A stretch of DNA of 64,000 nt from Lineus longissimus (GCF_910592395.1 NC_088325.1:12960109-13024108), one strand, 5' to 3'. Positions 1-17,373 are shown, counted from the first letter of the stretch. Made by a program: numbers and translations. Notes: a model not told the origin generated them from the letters alone.

Positions 1-87
1 ACGCCCCCAGCGTTATCTTGTTTCTAAGCCTCTTTGAATATTTTGCGTTCAGTCTAATCGGTTCCATTAGGGTCAATGAAGCTTTGA

Positions 88-5248
<5,161 letters not shown>

Positions 5249-6176
5249 CTTTTTATCGGCTGAGTTAGGTTAAGAAACTGCCTGCGTGTGATATATTGTA
5301 CAGTGTGTTTCACCTTAGGGTGACGTGATTGGCTCAGTAGTATTTTGCATATGCAAAATGCCTAATAATCTGCTGTCTACTAAGTGAGCATTTTGCCTTA
5401 ACATCCTTAGGGTAACTGAGTGTCGAAAATTTAAAACTCGGCGAGAGGTGAAAATCTTATTAATTATTGAAGAACTGTGGGACTTATCTTGACATCATTT
5501 GCAGAACCTACGGGTTGCAAAGCGGTTGAATCCACTACGGAAACGCTTCCCAATTGGCCCGTACAGATTCTTTGAACCAATTGTTCATTTTCCCAACATA
5601 GGACTGATTCCACGAAAACGGGAAACCGCCACTGACTTACAAATCCGGGAGGCACGATTTTTAAATTTCAACGAATCGGCTCTCGTGGAATCATTCGCTT
5701 TTCTTTAGATGTACTTTTGCTGTCTAGAAACAAAACAAAAAGGGACTTCAGTGCGCCATCGCTTTACAGACCACGCGCGTATGGGCGGAGGTAACGGAGG
5801 CGGGAGGCTTTCAATATGTCAGTGCCCCTGTTGCAGATCTAGAGTTAATGATAGTATGGCTGTTATGGTCTGACACCATCAATTGTGTTTATTTGCCTCT
5901 GCCGTTTTGGATCTATCGATCCCCTAAATCTGTTTCGAGGGGGTCGAGGTTGTCACGATTTGCACTGATAACCCTGTGATAGAGAGTAGAACAAGAGAAA
6001 TTTAGACCTAGGTGCGAGTGGGCTTTGTTTTAAGGCAATAGACCGTGTATTGGGCAAGGCTTGAATTCGTTCAACTGCGAAGTAAGGGGCAAATTAACGT
6101 GATACAGTTTTTTTGTCATTCCAGTCGCACCAATATTTCACCAAGTGTATATATTTATTTGTAATTGACAAGATGC

Positions 6177-6182
6177 AATAAA
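6177..6182 (+). terminator. AATAAA polyadenylation signal, copy 1
   Basis: Canonical AATAAA about 930 bases after the stop, with the equivalent signal kept at the same relative place in copy 2 (15576-15581). Confidence 0.5.
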
Positions 6183-7227
6183 TTCAGATTTGATACTATT
6201 TAGTAAAACTCTTTTGTCTTCATATATAGGTGAGTGATTTCACGAGCTTGTTGTTAGCAAAGAATAGTTATACCCGTTCCAACTACACTTACCAACAACA
6301 GTAACATAATAATCATATCACATGTACATCATGAATGTCACTGAAGCAGTTGATATGAAAACTATTTCCCGCCCATAATTTTGTCATTAGTACGTACCAG
6401 ATTTAAGATGTTTGGCATTGTGGTTGATTTTTCACAAAGGGTTATTCGATGTCGGGTAACTGGAGGATTAACTGCGTAATCCATATTAATAGCCCTTCCT
6501 AGTTAACGGTACAATTAGATTTAGTGAATGATGGTGATGCAATCTATATGATGCAAAACTTAGCGTCCAGCGTCCAAAATCTGCGTCAAGGTTTTACCAA
6601 CTACCGCATGCATTCTACCATCGTGACCTTCAATGTATTGACATTGCTCAGCTTCCAGACAACACGCGTCAATATGGGCGGAGGCTACGGAGGCAATACC
6701 GCTGGAAGTTATGGCACTCTGCAGGATGTTAAATGAGTACTTAAATGTCGGTGTGGACTCGAACTTATTGGGTCATCCGTCACCATGGGCACTCATTAGA
6801 CTGCCAGCCCCCATGCCAATGACAGTGATGCATTGTCAATGCATTTTGGGCAAATGCATTATGGACAATTTGCCAATAGCAGAGTCGTCCTTTGGGGTTG
6901 ATGTTTATGGAATAAGAAAATGATTTCTGAAGTATTTTCCTTGTCTGTATCTGACATGGCTTCTATGGAACCATATAGTTGTACCATAAAAATCCTACGT
7001 CTATTCAGCATATACAATTGAAGCTACATTAAGATACCATACTATCACAGACGTCTGTGATATTATGCCAATGGTCCGTCAACGCCAGTCTAAACGTTCA
7101 ATTTGGACAGACAATAGGTTGGCGACCCGAGGCCTGGGCTTTGTTTCGATTTCTTACAGGATGGTAACTAATTGACCTGTCTTAGGTATGTGAATCCAGA
7201 GTACGTATGCACGTATATGGACACATA

Positions 7228-7397
7228 CCGGTGTGACAGCGGATATAGTCCCCCTGGAGTTATAGTCCGGTAGCTTTGTATTTGACCAATTAAGCAGCAT
7301 GATCTATTGTACCGCTAACCCTAACCAAAACATTTAGCAATGCGGGCTATTGTTACACGGACTATCAGCCCTAGGACTACTATCCCTTGCACACCGG
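7228..7397. mobile_element. short foldback element upstream of copy 2
   Basis: Imperfect inverted ends 7228-7269 and 7358-7397 beginning CCGGTGTG, both with TATAGTC/GACTAT cores. Non-coding, MITE-like; no clear target duplication. Confidence 0.5.
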
Positions 7398-7690
7398 CAA
7401 GTACTAAGTATCAATAACATACATACATGTACGCGATACCAGTGCATGCGGTCAAAGGAAGACAAGATGAATCCTGACCCCATTCGTCACGATTCGCTGA
7501 CTGTTCTAACATTCGTCCCATAGGCCTAATATGATAATGTTGCGTATGAGTGACAAATACAAATTATCGTCGAATTATCACCCAAACAGGTCAGTTTTTA
7601 AATCTAAACAGAACCTTGGTGCTCATTTAAATACCCGGTGTCTTGGACTTAGATGGCTCGACCTGGAAAATCGTGGTGAAAAAGAGCGGA

Positions 7691-7748
7691 ATGTGTCGCA
7701 CTCGTAATTTATTCCTTCTATTGCAGTTGATATCATATGCAGCTGCAG
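7691..7748 (+). CDS. copy 2 exon 1: signal peptide
   Basis: ATG at 7691; the hydrophobic core LFLLLQLI and a small-residue end AAA fit signal peptidase cleavage. Donor GGTAAGT at 7749, phase 1. Confidence 0.75.
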
Positions 7749-10700
7749 GTAAGTGATGATAAACCAAACTGATCCCAATATATCGCATATTAGGTATGAT
7801 GTTAGGTATGATTCGCTGGTGTGTTAGGCCAAGAAATCACAGGGCCGTTCAACGTAGTGTTTGATCAAAAATACGCCGAATCGGTGCCGCGTGAGGTGTT
7901 TCTATTTCATATCTTGATTACGTCGTATAAGAGTCTTTCAAATATTTGAAAGACTCTGGTCGTATTAGAGAAATATGTCTTGTTTTAGTTTGAGTGCCCA
8001 ATTACGTTAAATCAGTAAAAAAGAGTCATAGTTTATAAGATTATGTGATTTGTTTTGCTTTTTTCGATCCAAACGATGCGGTAATACTGCGCTTGAGGGA
8101 AATGAAGAAGTTAGAAGTTCGGTACAACGGCAACTGGGGAAGCATATGCTTAAATGTACCTGGATTCGATGACAAAGCAGCAAAAGTTGCATGTCGACAA
8201 ATGGGATTTGGGTGAGTGCAGTTATAGTGTTCTTGACATCATCGGCATATGAAGTTGCCAAACTATGATGATTGCCCAACGCTCGCTTTTGGCTTGAAAT
8301 CGTGTTGCGCTAGAAAAAGTTGTGAAACCTCCCTCCCAAAATTGTGAACCCTCCATTTTACGCTAATTTACTTTGTGAATCGTGATGCTTCACAAATTAT
8401 ACGTATTTATATGCAATCACATGCAACCCATCCTGAGAAAATCACGGGCTATTGTTCGCTTCTCCGGTGCTGGCTCGGAGAAGGGAACAATAACCGCGAT
8501 TTCCTCAGGATGCATGCAGTCACGATTTTGATACGCCGACTTGGGTCCTGGCGACAATCCTGGCTGTCCAGTGCCCTGCAGCTTTGTACAAAGCTGTTTG
8601 GGAATGCCACACGTACAGTGCGTCGCAAAAGTTTAATTTACAGTCTAGTGTACATGTAGCAATTGTCTGAGTGGAAGCCAATTGCGAAAACACATATTAC
8701 GTGTTCATGGAGACGTATATTAAAAGGTTTCTTCATGCTGGTGTGAAACTTCCCATAAATTCTCGTCATACGATTTCCGAACGAAAAAATGATAGCGAAG
8801 CATTATCGGATATCTTACTTTGCAACACCACTGTATACATGTATGCTCTGATGCATAAATCCAAGCACGCATCACAACAGTCTGCATTGGTCGGATGCAT
8901 TTTTCCAGATGTGATCATTTCCACAGGACCAGATCTACTCGAAAGTTTCATGATATACCAAGATGTATTTCAGCAACATGACATATAGGGTGAAGTGCTG
9001 ATTATCTAAATCACTGATTCGTTTTTATTAAAGGAATGGAAAACGCAGTAATAGTGGGACGTTAGTGTCAAGTGACAAGCTAATAATAGTCCTCGATGAC
9101 GTCACCTGCATCGGTGAAGAAGACGACTTCAGTAAATGCACACTTCAAGTCCCGACCGGTAATTGTATGTTAGCTGTGGAGGTGGGTTGCGAAAGTGACC
9201 CAGGTAAGTACTACTTGCCATGATCACTTGACACTAATATGATTTCTGTGTCCACACATGCAACATATTGCCTTTTATTGATCGGGTATACAATACTAGT
9301 AGTGCAGTTCGTTTGTGAAACCTAATGATTCAAAGAAAATAGATAATTGAATAATAATCTGGAAGTAAAACAATAACAACGATGTGGTGAAAGCACAATT
9401 GGACGATTGCAAGCTTTAATTCTTTACAACTACTCTCGCATACCTTTAGATGGTATGAAATGCCAATCCATGATATACATGTATATCGGGTGACCCAATA
9501 AAAGCTAAGTGCACCCATATAAAGTTAGGCATTTTCAAGAGCAACACATTCAACCCATGATATCCTAATTTCGCTGGCATCTAGACATTGATCTTTCCCA
9601 GTACTGGTGCAATAATAAAGTTTCGTGCCACTGAAACACCTATGTTTTCAACTGACATTTGCAGCACTGAATGGTTTGTTCGATGTAAGCTTGTCAGGGA
9701 GCCCTAGCCACGTCCAGAAGGGAATATTGGAAGCCACGAAAGCTGGAGCGACTGGAGCAGTGTATTACGACAGCGGATCAGCTGCCACCACAGTTGCCGG
9801 GATCGTCTGCAAACAAATGGGATACAGGTCAGATATAAACAGAAACCTATATCTTTATCTATTCCCGACAGAATGAATAAGTTGAATGGATTCAACGAAA
9901 TCGTGTTATTCAGACGTTCTCAAAAGATGCAGCTAAAAATATAGTCTAAGTATAGGCAATTCTATGATATGATGAACAACAAGGGACAAAGAAAGATAAT
10001 TTTCATTATTGAATGTGTTCAGTTCGAACCTTGTGCCTTATTTGCACCCTAACAATCTCTCTCCCTGTTACAGCGGTGTTGAGAAGCAGACTGCAGCCAA
10101 CGCCTCATCTTACAATGTTTCCTTTACTGCAACATGTAAGGGAACTGAACTAACTCTTGCTGACTGTACCTTGACGCAATGGACTTCCTGCTCCCCAAAC
10201 AACGTTATTGATGTTGATTGTAAACTGGACAACGGTGAGTATCACAATGTATTCCTTCAACAGGTTCCTACCGCCATCTTTATGCTGATATCGCAATCAC
10301 CTCCTTCTCCTCGGAATTCGATGAGTTTCACATGTAACATGCCGGAGTCTAATTTTAGAAGGGTGGGAAGTGCCTGGTGGAGTATACCCCTTAAAGGATC
10401 GGGTTGCCTAATGTTTTGAACGAGAAACATTATTACATTACAGTGATGTACTCGCCTACAAACATTTTAAAAAGAAATCATGGAATACTTCGGTCAGGTT
10501 GTTCAAAAGTACAAATTACGTTATCCCTATAAGGAACACCCGCAGCGTTATCTTGTTTCTAAGCCAGTTTGAAATTTTGCGATCGGTCTAATCGGTTCCA
10601 TTAGGGCCAATGGTGCTTTGAACAAAACGGCCCCGAGATGATACATGTCGTGAACATCATGACAAAATTTCCAAAGCCAGTTGGCCATTTCCAGAAAGCA

Positions 10701-13700
10701 CTTTACTAGACGTCCGAGAACATCGGAGAAAGTTAGTGAGTAAAATGGTCGCTCATTCAATTCCAGCATCACAGACACCATTCGCCGTCCGGCTCTCCCA
10801 ATCTTCGAAAGCAGTGGTCGGGGCAAGCAGTGGGACAGTTGAGGTGAAAAAGTATGGTAAATGGGGCGTGATCTGTGACACTGGCTGGGGTATCGGTGAT
10901 GCAAACGTCGCCTGTAGACAACTTGGATTCAAGTAAGTTATTTCATTGTATGAATTATTGTTTGCGACAAAATGGTTTTGAAAAAAACATCGCCAAAGTA
11001 CCAAATCTAGTTAATATACAGTAATCGATTCATTTATATTTCACCTTTCATTTTTATCAATCGCTGTCGACGAGTTATCGCCACTGAGAAACATTTCGTT
11101 TTGATGCCATTGCAATCTGGAAGTTTAACATTGTTAAAGACTCAGTGTTGTGTGTGGACACCTGTTTATCAAAGTGTAATACAGAGTTTTCAACAGTGGT
11201 TTCCAGATCACTTACTGCTCTGGGCAAGGGTATGGTATGTTTTAAACTAAGTTGCCAAGTCCACAAACAGGATATTTGGGGCTAAGGAGTACGGTTAACG
11301 TGCAGAGTCGATATAATAAATTGGCTGTATGTTCAAGGTGACTATTCAATAAATCATTGTTCCTGTATACATGATATGTTGTGCCTGTTACAGAGGAGCT
11401 GTGCCGACCACTGGTTTCCCAACGAAAGCCAAATTCGGTCAAGGAACTGGTACAGTTTTCTGGAACAACGTGCAGTGCAATGGCGACGAACAAAGTCTAG
11501 AAGAATGCAAACATGACGAGGTCCTTGGGACCAGTGCGTGCAACTCGGTGGATGCTTCGGGTGTGATCTGTTCCAGCGATAAATGTAAGCAAAATACAAT
11601 TAAACCATTAAATGATTTTGTTATCTTTGACTCACTGGTAAAGGAAATCACAATATGAAGAATATGTTTTGGAATTATCTTGAGAGCGTTGGGTTTATCT
11701 CGAGCGCTCGAATTTTTATCTCGGACTAGAAATGACTTACGATAGCTAGGGCGGGCTTACTTAACTCAACAAGAAACGGTGTAATCACCTTTGATACGTA
11801 ATGGTAGAATGGACGCAAAAGTCTTGTAAATTCACGTTTTTTTAGAATATGTTGAATTATACACACTAAAAACATCCATTGATACGCGGATGTAGAGCTC
11901 TACATGCGTGATTGATACAACCCAAAGCCCAGGAGTTTGGTCAGCGACAAGATAAAATGCAGCTACTTCATCAGTGTTTAAGTAGAAAATTATATTCTTT
12001 GATCAGTTCTCAACACTGGCCCACGGCTTCATTTCACAATTTATTAAAAATCCAGTGTTTCATCGGTTCGTCCTTTTGTATTTCAGTGCCATCATTTTAT
12101 GAAATCTGCTCAGATACGACGTTCACGATCCCTGCGAATTTTTCTTTCCTCCAATCTCCGGGGTACCCAAGTCAGTTCAATTACGAGAGTGGCACAATTT
12201 GTTCCTGCACGTCTACAAACCTCACTGCAGCCACAGTGCTATCCTTGTACATTTATCAGAAAATGTTCACGCAGAACCAATCCTTGACATTTTATGACGA
12301 CGGCTCTCAGATTCAGTTGTATGGCGATAATTCTTCAGCTGGCCCATGGCCATTTAACTTCACAAATACGGATAACTTCACGATTCAATTCCAATCAAAT
12401 AAGAGCGATGGTGAAGGGAAATTTAACATTCAGATAAAAGGTAAACATCATGACAAGAGCTGTCTTCTATCTCAGGACAATATATATCCTAAGCAGGGAT
12501 TTTATACGATTTCTTTTTAAGCTGGTAGTAACTATATCAGCCTGGTAGCACATAATGGTTAGGATTCATGTTCATGCATTTCGAAATTGATCTCCGTTGT
12601 GAACAGGGATAGAATACCTAATTTTATTAGTCAGGATCATCAAATGTTCTATTGTGCAATCACAATCTAATGTATATATTGGTCTCTCTAGCCTTAAATC
12701 CCTGCAAAATCAGTGAACTGTTTTTTATATGGTAGGAATATTTGAACGAAGGGACTGAATCACCATACATAACCAGTGTGATGGGGAAATATGTCCTTGG
12801 ATAGAGTGTCGCGGGGACAAATATTTTTTTTATTTTTTTATTTATTCTAAAATATATAATTTCCATCATTACATTCCCCTCTGAAAGAATTCTATCAAGC
12901 GCTTATTACTGAAGTACCGAGGGTCATTTGCCTCCATAAAACCGTGGCTTGAACAGTCAGTTTAGAGTAGGGAAAGACACCTTGGAAGGACATTAAAATC
13001 TGTTGCATAACTGATATAAAAAATACGAAACTACATCATTATTCAGTTGATATCATGCCCATTCCTCAACATGACCGAATTTAGAAGCCATGTGTCACTT
13101 GTTTTACCTAGAGTCTTTCAATATGAAGAAATATTGAAAGACTCTGTTTTACCCGAATCTCTTTTTTGATCACTTTGATTTGCTATCGAGGACGAACTAT
13201 TCCTCTGTCTAAGGAGTGATGCTTATAACAAACGAATTAGTAATGTCGTATTTCTGACGGTCTGCTCATTGTTTCAGCTACAACCGCAGTAGAGTTTACC
13301 TGCACGAAGACAGTCGGAGTTACCACAACGACAGCGACAACCACGACAGCAACAACAACAACAACAACCACAAGCTTTACTGTTACGCCTATGTCGGCCC
13401 CAAAAATTGAAGATGAACCGCCTGATAACGCTGGTAAGCCACAACAGGAGAACCTCTGAACCACAACTTTCATGAATAATCATGTCATGCCGAGTCCATA
13501 ATTATGGTAGCCTATCAATGATTATGGTCGGAAAGAGCATACGAAGTATTCAAGTGCATACCATCACTTTCATGAGGTTGGCCAATGTTGATGATCAGAA
13601 ACTTTCTCCAATTTGTCTATGATTTCTAGGTCTAATTGGTGCCGTGACCGCTCTTGTTGTTTTGGTTGTATTGGCTATCATTCTTGGGATCATTTTGTGG

Positions 13701-14668
13701 TGAGCATGATATCTTATTCGCCCACGCATCGAAGTCGAAAAAACCAATAAAACTAAATTTGAGTCTATTTCTGGTAATATAATAGCTGATTTCGAATAAT
13801 GTTCTTACATGCAGTTTAAAAGACGTAGTAAAGCAGGACCTGAGACGGTGACTTGTACACGTACCTTCTTTGGGGTCGAGATCTTAAACAATCTTATCAA
13901 TGCCAATAGAATTCTGAGGGTTTGCAGTCTTTAAGCGTCTCCAAGCTCCTTAAGGCTTGATTGATTTCTGGGGCAATCAGACCTCATACTGCAGAGAAGT
14001 ATTATTGGTAGGAACTGCTCACTAGGGAAAACGAACTCGTATAATGAATCCCTTATCATGGCAAATTGGGGTGAAATGTTTTTTAAATGTTTAAAAAGAG
14101 CACCATATGTAGAGCACAGGTGATGTAGCTCTCTCTCTGCTAGAATGTCGCCGGAAGTTTCTAATTTTACAGTATATGTGTGTTACAATTGATTGCTTTC
14201 AGGAAACGTGGTTTCGTCTGTTTTTGCCGGAAAGCTAGGAATCCTGATGGGAATGGGCACTACGATGAGACTCACGTACCGACCATGGGAGGAGGTAACG
14301 GGAACGGGGGTCCAGAGAACTACGTAAATGTTGGAGGGGCGTACGGAAACGTGGGTGAGCCAGTTTATGTGAACAGCGCCTTCGTGGCTGACATGCCGAC
14401 AAACACCGGTCAAGATCCATCCAGTTGTCCTTCCGAATATGAAAATATGGGAGAAATTGCCGTCAATCAAGAGCGTTATTCGGGCCATGCCACGCCACTT
14501 GCGGAACCAGTGCAAGGTGGTAGAGATGTTCGAAACCATGGAAACGGTGCCAACGACTCGACAGGTGTAGATGAAGCAGAACCCCAGTATGCTAAGCTTG
14601 AACCGGTGAATCGATCAGAATATGCCGACTTTCGGGGGCTTACTGCTGAACAGTTGAAGCCAATTTGA
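7691..14668 (+). CDS. SRCR-CUB transmembrane receptor copy 2, complete
   Basis: Gene-level entry. Exons: 7691-7748, 8040-8211, 9034-9203, 9665-9827, 10074-10234, 10767-10932, 11394-11584, 12087-12440, 13278-13433, 13630-13699, 14203-14668; sum 2127 nt, 708 aa plus stop. Residues: signal peptide 1-19, SRCR1 about 20-133, SRCR2 134-241, SRCR3 242-360, CUB-like 361-478, Thr stalk 479-530, transmembrane 531-553, tail 554-708. Start chosen because [19 protein letters not shown] is a compact signal peptide directly followed by a phase-1 donor. Predicted type I surface receptor; ligand unknown. Oddities: the acceptor of exon 2 is weak and distant from the conserved SRCR start, SRCR2 has Tyr in place of its first Cys, and the distal ITAM tyrosine motif is YADF instead of YADL. 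Confidence 0.85.
7930..7957. repeat. 28-bp perfect palindrome
   Basis: AGAGTCTTTCAAAT followed by its exact reverse complement, inside copy 2 intron 1. Confidence 0.8.
8040..8211 (+). CDS. copy 2 exon 2: SRCR domain 1, N-terminal half (5' border uncertain)
   Basis: The SRCR core ([22 protein letters not shown]) and donor at 8212 are clear. No AG lies just upstream of the core. The nearest is at 8038-8039; it is in phase but has a poor pyrimidine tract and would add an extra hydrophobic dozen residues. The true 5' border could differ, or the acceptor may be decayed. Confidence 0.6.
8429..8512. repeat. imperfect hairpin in copy 2 intron 2
   Basis: Arms 8429-8466 and 8476-8512 (CATCCTGAG...TTCTCCG) with a few mismatches around a 9-base loop. 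Confidence 0.7.
9034..9203 (+). CDS. copy 2 exon 3: SRCR domain 1, C-terminal half
   Basis: Acceptor after TTTTTATTAAAG, donor at 9204, phase 2-1. Carries the last four cysteines (VTC, SKC, GNC, VGC). Confidence 0.75.
9665..9827 (+). CDS. copy 2 exon 4: SRCR domain 2, N-terminal half
   Basis: Acceptor after CATTTGCAG, donor at 9828. A divergent SRCR half: GAVYYDSG stands where the WGxxCDDGW motif normally is, so the first Cys is Tyr; VCKQMGYR is kept. Confidence 0.72.
10074..10234 (+). CDS. copy 2 exon 5: SRCR domain 2, C-terminal half
   Basis: Acceptor after CCCTGTTACAG, donor at 10235, phase 2-1. Four cysteines present (ATC, ADC, TSC, VDC). Confidence 0.75.
10767..10932 (+). CDS. copy 2 exon 6: SRCR domain 3, N-terminal half
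   Basis: Acceptor AG 10765-10766, donor at 10933. Near-identical to 233-392 of copy 1 with two extra codons near the start (ASQTPFAV versus ASPFAV). Contains [11 protein letters not shown] and ACRQLGFK. Confidence 0.83.
11394..11584 (+). CDS. copy 2 exon 7: SRCR domain 3, C-terminal half
   Basis: Acceptor after GCCTGTTACAG, donor at 11585; same 191-nt length as in copy 1. [15 protein letters not shown] and the four cysteines are kept. Confidence 0.83.
12087..12440 (+). CDS. copy 2 exon 8: CUB-like domain
   Basis: Acceptor after TGTATTTCAG, donor at 12441, phase 1-1. Same domain as copy 1 but two codons shorter (TQNQSLTF versus TQNHVESLTF). Confidence 0.8.
13110..13145. repeat. 15-bp hairpin in copy 2 intron
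   Basis: AGAGTCTTTCAATAT and its reverse complement around GAAGAA. The equivalent site in copy 1 (about 3230-3264) is a degraded version. Confidence 0.7.
13278..13433 (+). CDS. copy 2 exon 9: Thr-rich stalk
   Basis: Acceptor after TGTTTCAG, donor at 13434, phase 1-1. An uninterrupted Thr-rich run ends in the conserved DEPPDNAG. Confidence 0.75.
13630..13699 (+). CDS. copy 2 exon 10: transmembrane helix
   Basis: Acceptor AG 13628-13629, donor at 13700; 70 nt as in copy 1. [15 protein letters not shown] begins the helix; a Pro in copy 1 is Leu here. Confidence 0.8.
14203..14668 (+). CDS. copy 2 exon 11: cytoplasmic tail
   Basis: Acceptor AG 14201-14202, stop TGA 14666-14668; 466 nt as in copy 1. 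Keeps YVNS and YENM (14438-14449). The ITAM-like pair at 14588-14632 reads YAKL-x7-YADF because a CTT codon is TTT at 14630. Confidence 0.82.
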
Positions 14669-15575
14669 TTTTTTATCGGCTGAGTTGGGTTAAGAAACTG
14701 CCCGGATGTGATATTTTGTACAGTGTGTTTCACCTTAGGGTGACGTGATTGGCTCAGTAGTATTTTGCATATGCAAACTGACTAATAATCTGCTGTCTTC
14801 TAAGTAAGCATTTTGCCTAAACGTCCTTAGGGTAACTAAGTATCGAAAATTTAAAACTCTGCGAGAGGTGAAAATCTGATTAACTATTCAAGAACTGTGG
14901 GACTTATCTTGACATCATTTGCAGAACCTACGGGTTGCAAAGTGGATGAATCCACCACGGAAACTCTTCATGTCTTGATTAATTTTGTTCTACAGCATTA
15001 TTACAAATAGGACTGGTTCCACGAAAACGGGAAACCGCCACTGACTTACTAATCCGGGAGGCACGATTTTTAAATTTCAACGAATCGGCTCTCGTGGAAT
15101 CATTCGCTTTTCTTTAGATTTACTTTTGCTGTCTAGAAACAAAACAAAAAGGGACTTCAGCGCCCGATCGCGTTACTGACGGCGCGCGTATGGCCGGAGG
15201 TAACGGAGGGGGGAGGCGTTCAGGATGTCAGTGCCCCTTTTGCAGATCTAGAGTTAATGATAGTATGACTGTTATGATCAGACATCAATTATGTTTAGTT
15301 GCCTCTGTCGTTTTCGATCTATCGATCCCCCAAAAGCTGTTTCGAGGGGGTCGAGGTTGTCACGATTTGCACTGATAACCTTGTGATAGAGAGTCGAACA
15401 AGAGAAATTTAGGTGCGAGTGGGCTTTGTTTTAAGGCAATAGACCGTGTATTGGGCTAGGCCTAAATTCGTTCAATGCGAAGTCAGGGGCCAAATAACGT
15501 GATACAGTTTTTTGTCATTCCAGTCGCACCAATATTTTACAAAATGTAAATATTTATTTGTAATTGACAAGATAT

Positions 15576-15581
15576 AATAAA
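15576..15581 (+). terminator. AATAAA polyadenylation signal, copy 2
   Basis: Hexamer about 910 bases after the stop, aligned with the one at 6177-6182 in copy 1. Confidence 0.5.
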
Positions 15582-16499
15582 ATCCCAATTGGATACTATT
15601 TAGTAAAACTCTTTTGTCTTCATATATAGGTGAGTGATTTCACGAGCTTGTTGTTAGCCAAGAATAGTTATACCCGTTCCAACTACACTTACCAACAACA
15701 GTAACATAATAATCATATCACAAGTACATTTTTATCATAAATGTCACTGAAGCAGTTGATATGAAAACTATTTCCCGCCCATAATTTTGTCATTAGTACG
15801 GACTAGATTTAAGATGTTTGGCAATGTGGTTGATTTTTCACAACATTCGATGTTAGGTAACTGGAGGATTAACTGCGTAATCCATATAATAGCCCTTCCT
15901 GGTTGTTTACATGTAACGTGATTGGCTGCTCAACGGCGCAATCAGAAAGTGATCTCGGTGTATAAATAGATATCTTACACAATAATAACAATATTATCAT
16001 CGTGTCAAAGGTGAGCTCCTCTCGACAAAGGAAACTCGGCAAGTTGTTAAGTTTTATGAAAATAAAAGAAATGTCATTTATGGATTAAGTTGAAAGAAAA
16101 GTAGTTCCATCTACTAGCGAGTCTGTCCACTAACACAGTGAGCGAAATTTCTCGTGGTCATGGGATCATGACTACACACACACAATGCATTATGAAATGT
16201 AGTCCATTCACACCTTTTGGTTGGCTCCTGAGGATAATGATGGGTGGAGTATGAATGTGTCAACCACACAGAACCTGTTGTATTTCCGCTAAATCCATCA
16301 ACATCTAATAGGTTTCCTGGTTTTACTCGGGTTTGGCCAAACCTTGCCGTGCGATTGGGGGTACCTCTTTCTCCAGAGTGGACGTCTATTTTCAAACTAA
16401 GAGTTCATGTTGAACTTCAGAATGTGTCAGTTGCAAAAAAAGTTAAAGTAAAAGTTTAGGGTTTATATTCTGATATCAACAAAGATATAGAGTATCATC

Positions 16500-16720
16500 C
16501 GACTTTACACTTTAACCCTGGTCTGTCCTGAAACAGTTCAGTAGACCTCAGACGAGCTACAATCTGAGCATTTCTGACCGGTACCCATTTATACACCTTG
16601 GTGCAGAGAGGCAAGTAAGAAAAAGAGACATGCCTACAGTCTCACGTTGACAGTGGGGATCGAACCCGGGACCTCTTGACCGCCAGTCGAGAGTCCAAGC
16701 CTCTACACCACAGCGGCTCC
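16500..16720 (-). mobile_element. tRNA-derived SINE
   Basis: On the minus strand the sequence begins GGAGCCGCTG at 16720, has an A box TGGTGTAGAGGCTTGG (16695-16710) and a B box GGTTCGATCCC (16656-16666), then a tRNA-unrelated body. The 3' end does not pair with GGAGCCG, so it is not an intact tRNA gene. The lower boundary is approximate. Confidence 0.65.
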
Positions 16721-17367
16721 TTAGTTGCAAGATTGTGCATTGTGCATAGCAGGGGAAACAACATTTCCAAGGGGGTTTCAACCCCAGCAGACTTTTGGAT
16801 CTCATGGCCAAAGTAAAACTCCCCCCCCCCCCCTTGGCTGGCCTTGTGAGAATGATGAAACCACAAACACGCGAATACGAAAAGACAAGATATGCTCAAG
16901 GCGATGTGGCAGTTCTATTTTCTAACAGAGTGGTTTGAATTAGTTTTTTTTCCAATTAGAGACAACGAGTCCGTTCAATAACTTCATTTAAACATGCATG
17001 TCTTCAGTGTATAATTGTAAAAGAAACTACGCGATTGACCGTTGCATTTTTAGATTACATGTCTATGTGGTTTTTGAAATTTGTCTTTTATGAACTCCAA
17101 ATCTAGAGTAAATGCAGCATTTCAAACGGACGCACTCTGCCTTTAAAACTTTCCAATGCATTTTCTATTTATATACTTGCATGTTTACATGTTCATAACT
17201 TCCTGATCGATCGGGCTGCTTGATTGGCTATTGGCGATGGTCACGTGCCTTGCCGTCTTGACCTGTATATATCAAACCTACATAGATTTTTTTAATCTGT
17301 TCAGATAATGATATTGGTGCATAAAATGCAAATGTAAACTAGAATGCGACACGCTCCACCAACTGCT

Positions 17368-17373
17368 TATATA
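17368..17373 (+). promoter_or_regulatory. TATA-like box upstream of copy 3
   Basis: TATATA in a GCTTATATAGAC context about 200 bases upstream of the copy 3 ATG. Motif only; weak evidence. Confidence 0.2.

Larger units (their letters stand above)
5249..7690. other. copy 1 3' UTR and intergenic interval
   Basis: From the copy 1 stop to the copy 2 start. The first 930 bases resemble the corresponding part of copy 2 and end at an AATAAA. Homology to copy 2 stops near 6500. Beyond that I see one imperfect inverted-repeat element (7228-7397) and no supportable gene; short open frames at 6524-6923 lack codon or domain support. Confidence 0.6.
10538..15902 (+). repeat. segmental duplication, right copy
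   Basis: Partner of 1-6500. The breakpoint at the right end falls just after AGCCCTTCCT; the left boundary cannot be seen because copy 1 runs off the window. Confidence 0.85.

Noticed and set aside
6524-6923. Small + frames after copy 1
   Set aside because: No homologue in copy 2, no domain, ordinary length for chance frames.
8375-8988. Two + frames of about 100 codons in copy 2 intron 2
   Set aside because: They lie between the two halves of SRCR1 and one overlaps the imperfect hairpin; no support.
16649-16720. tRNA gene on the minus strand
   Set aside because: A and B boxes are present, but the acceptor stem does not pair and a SINE-like body follows.
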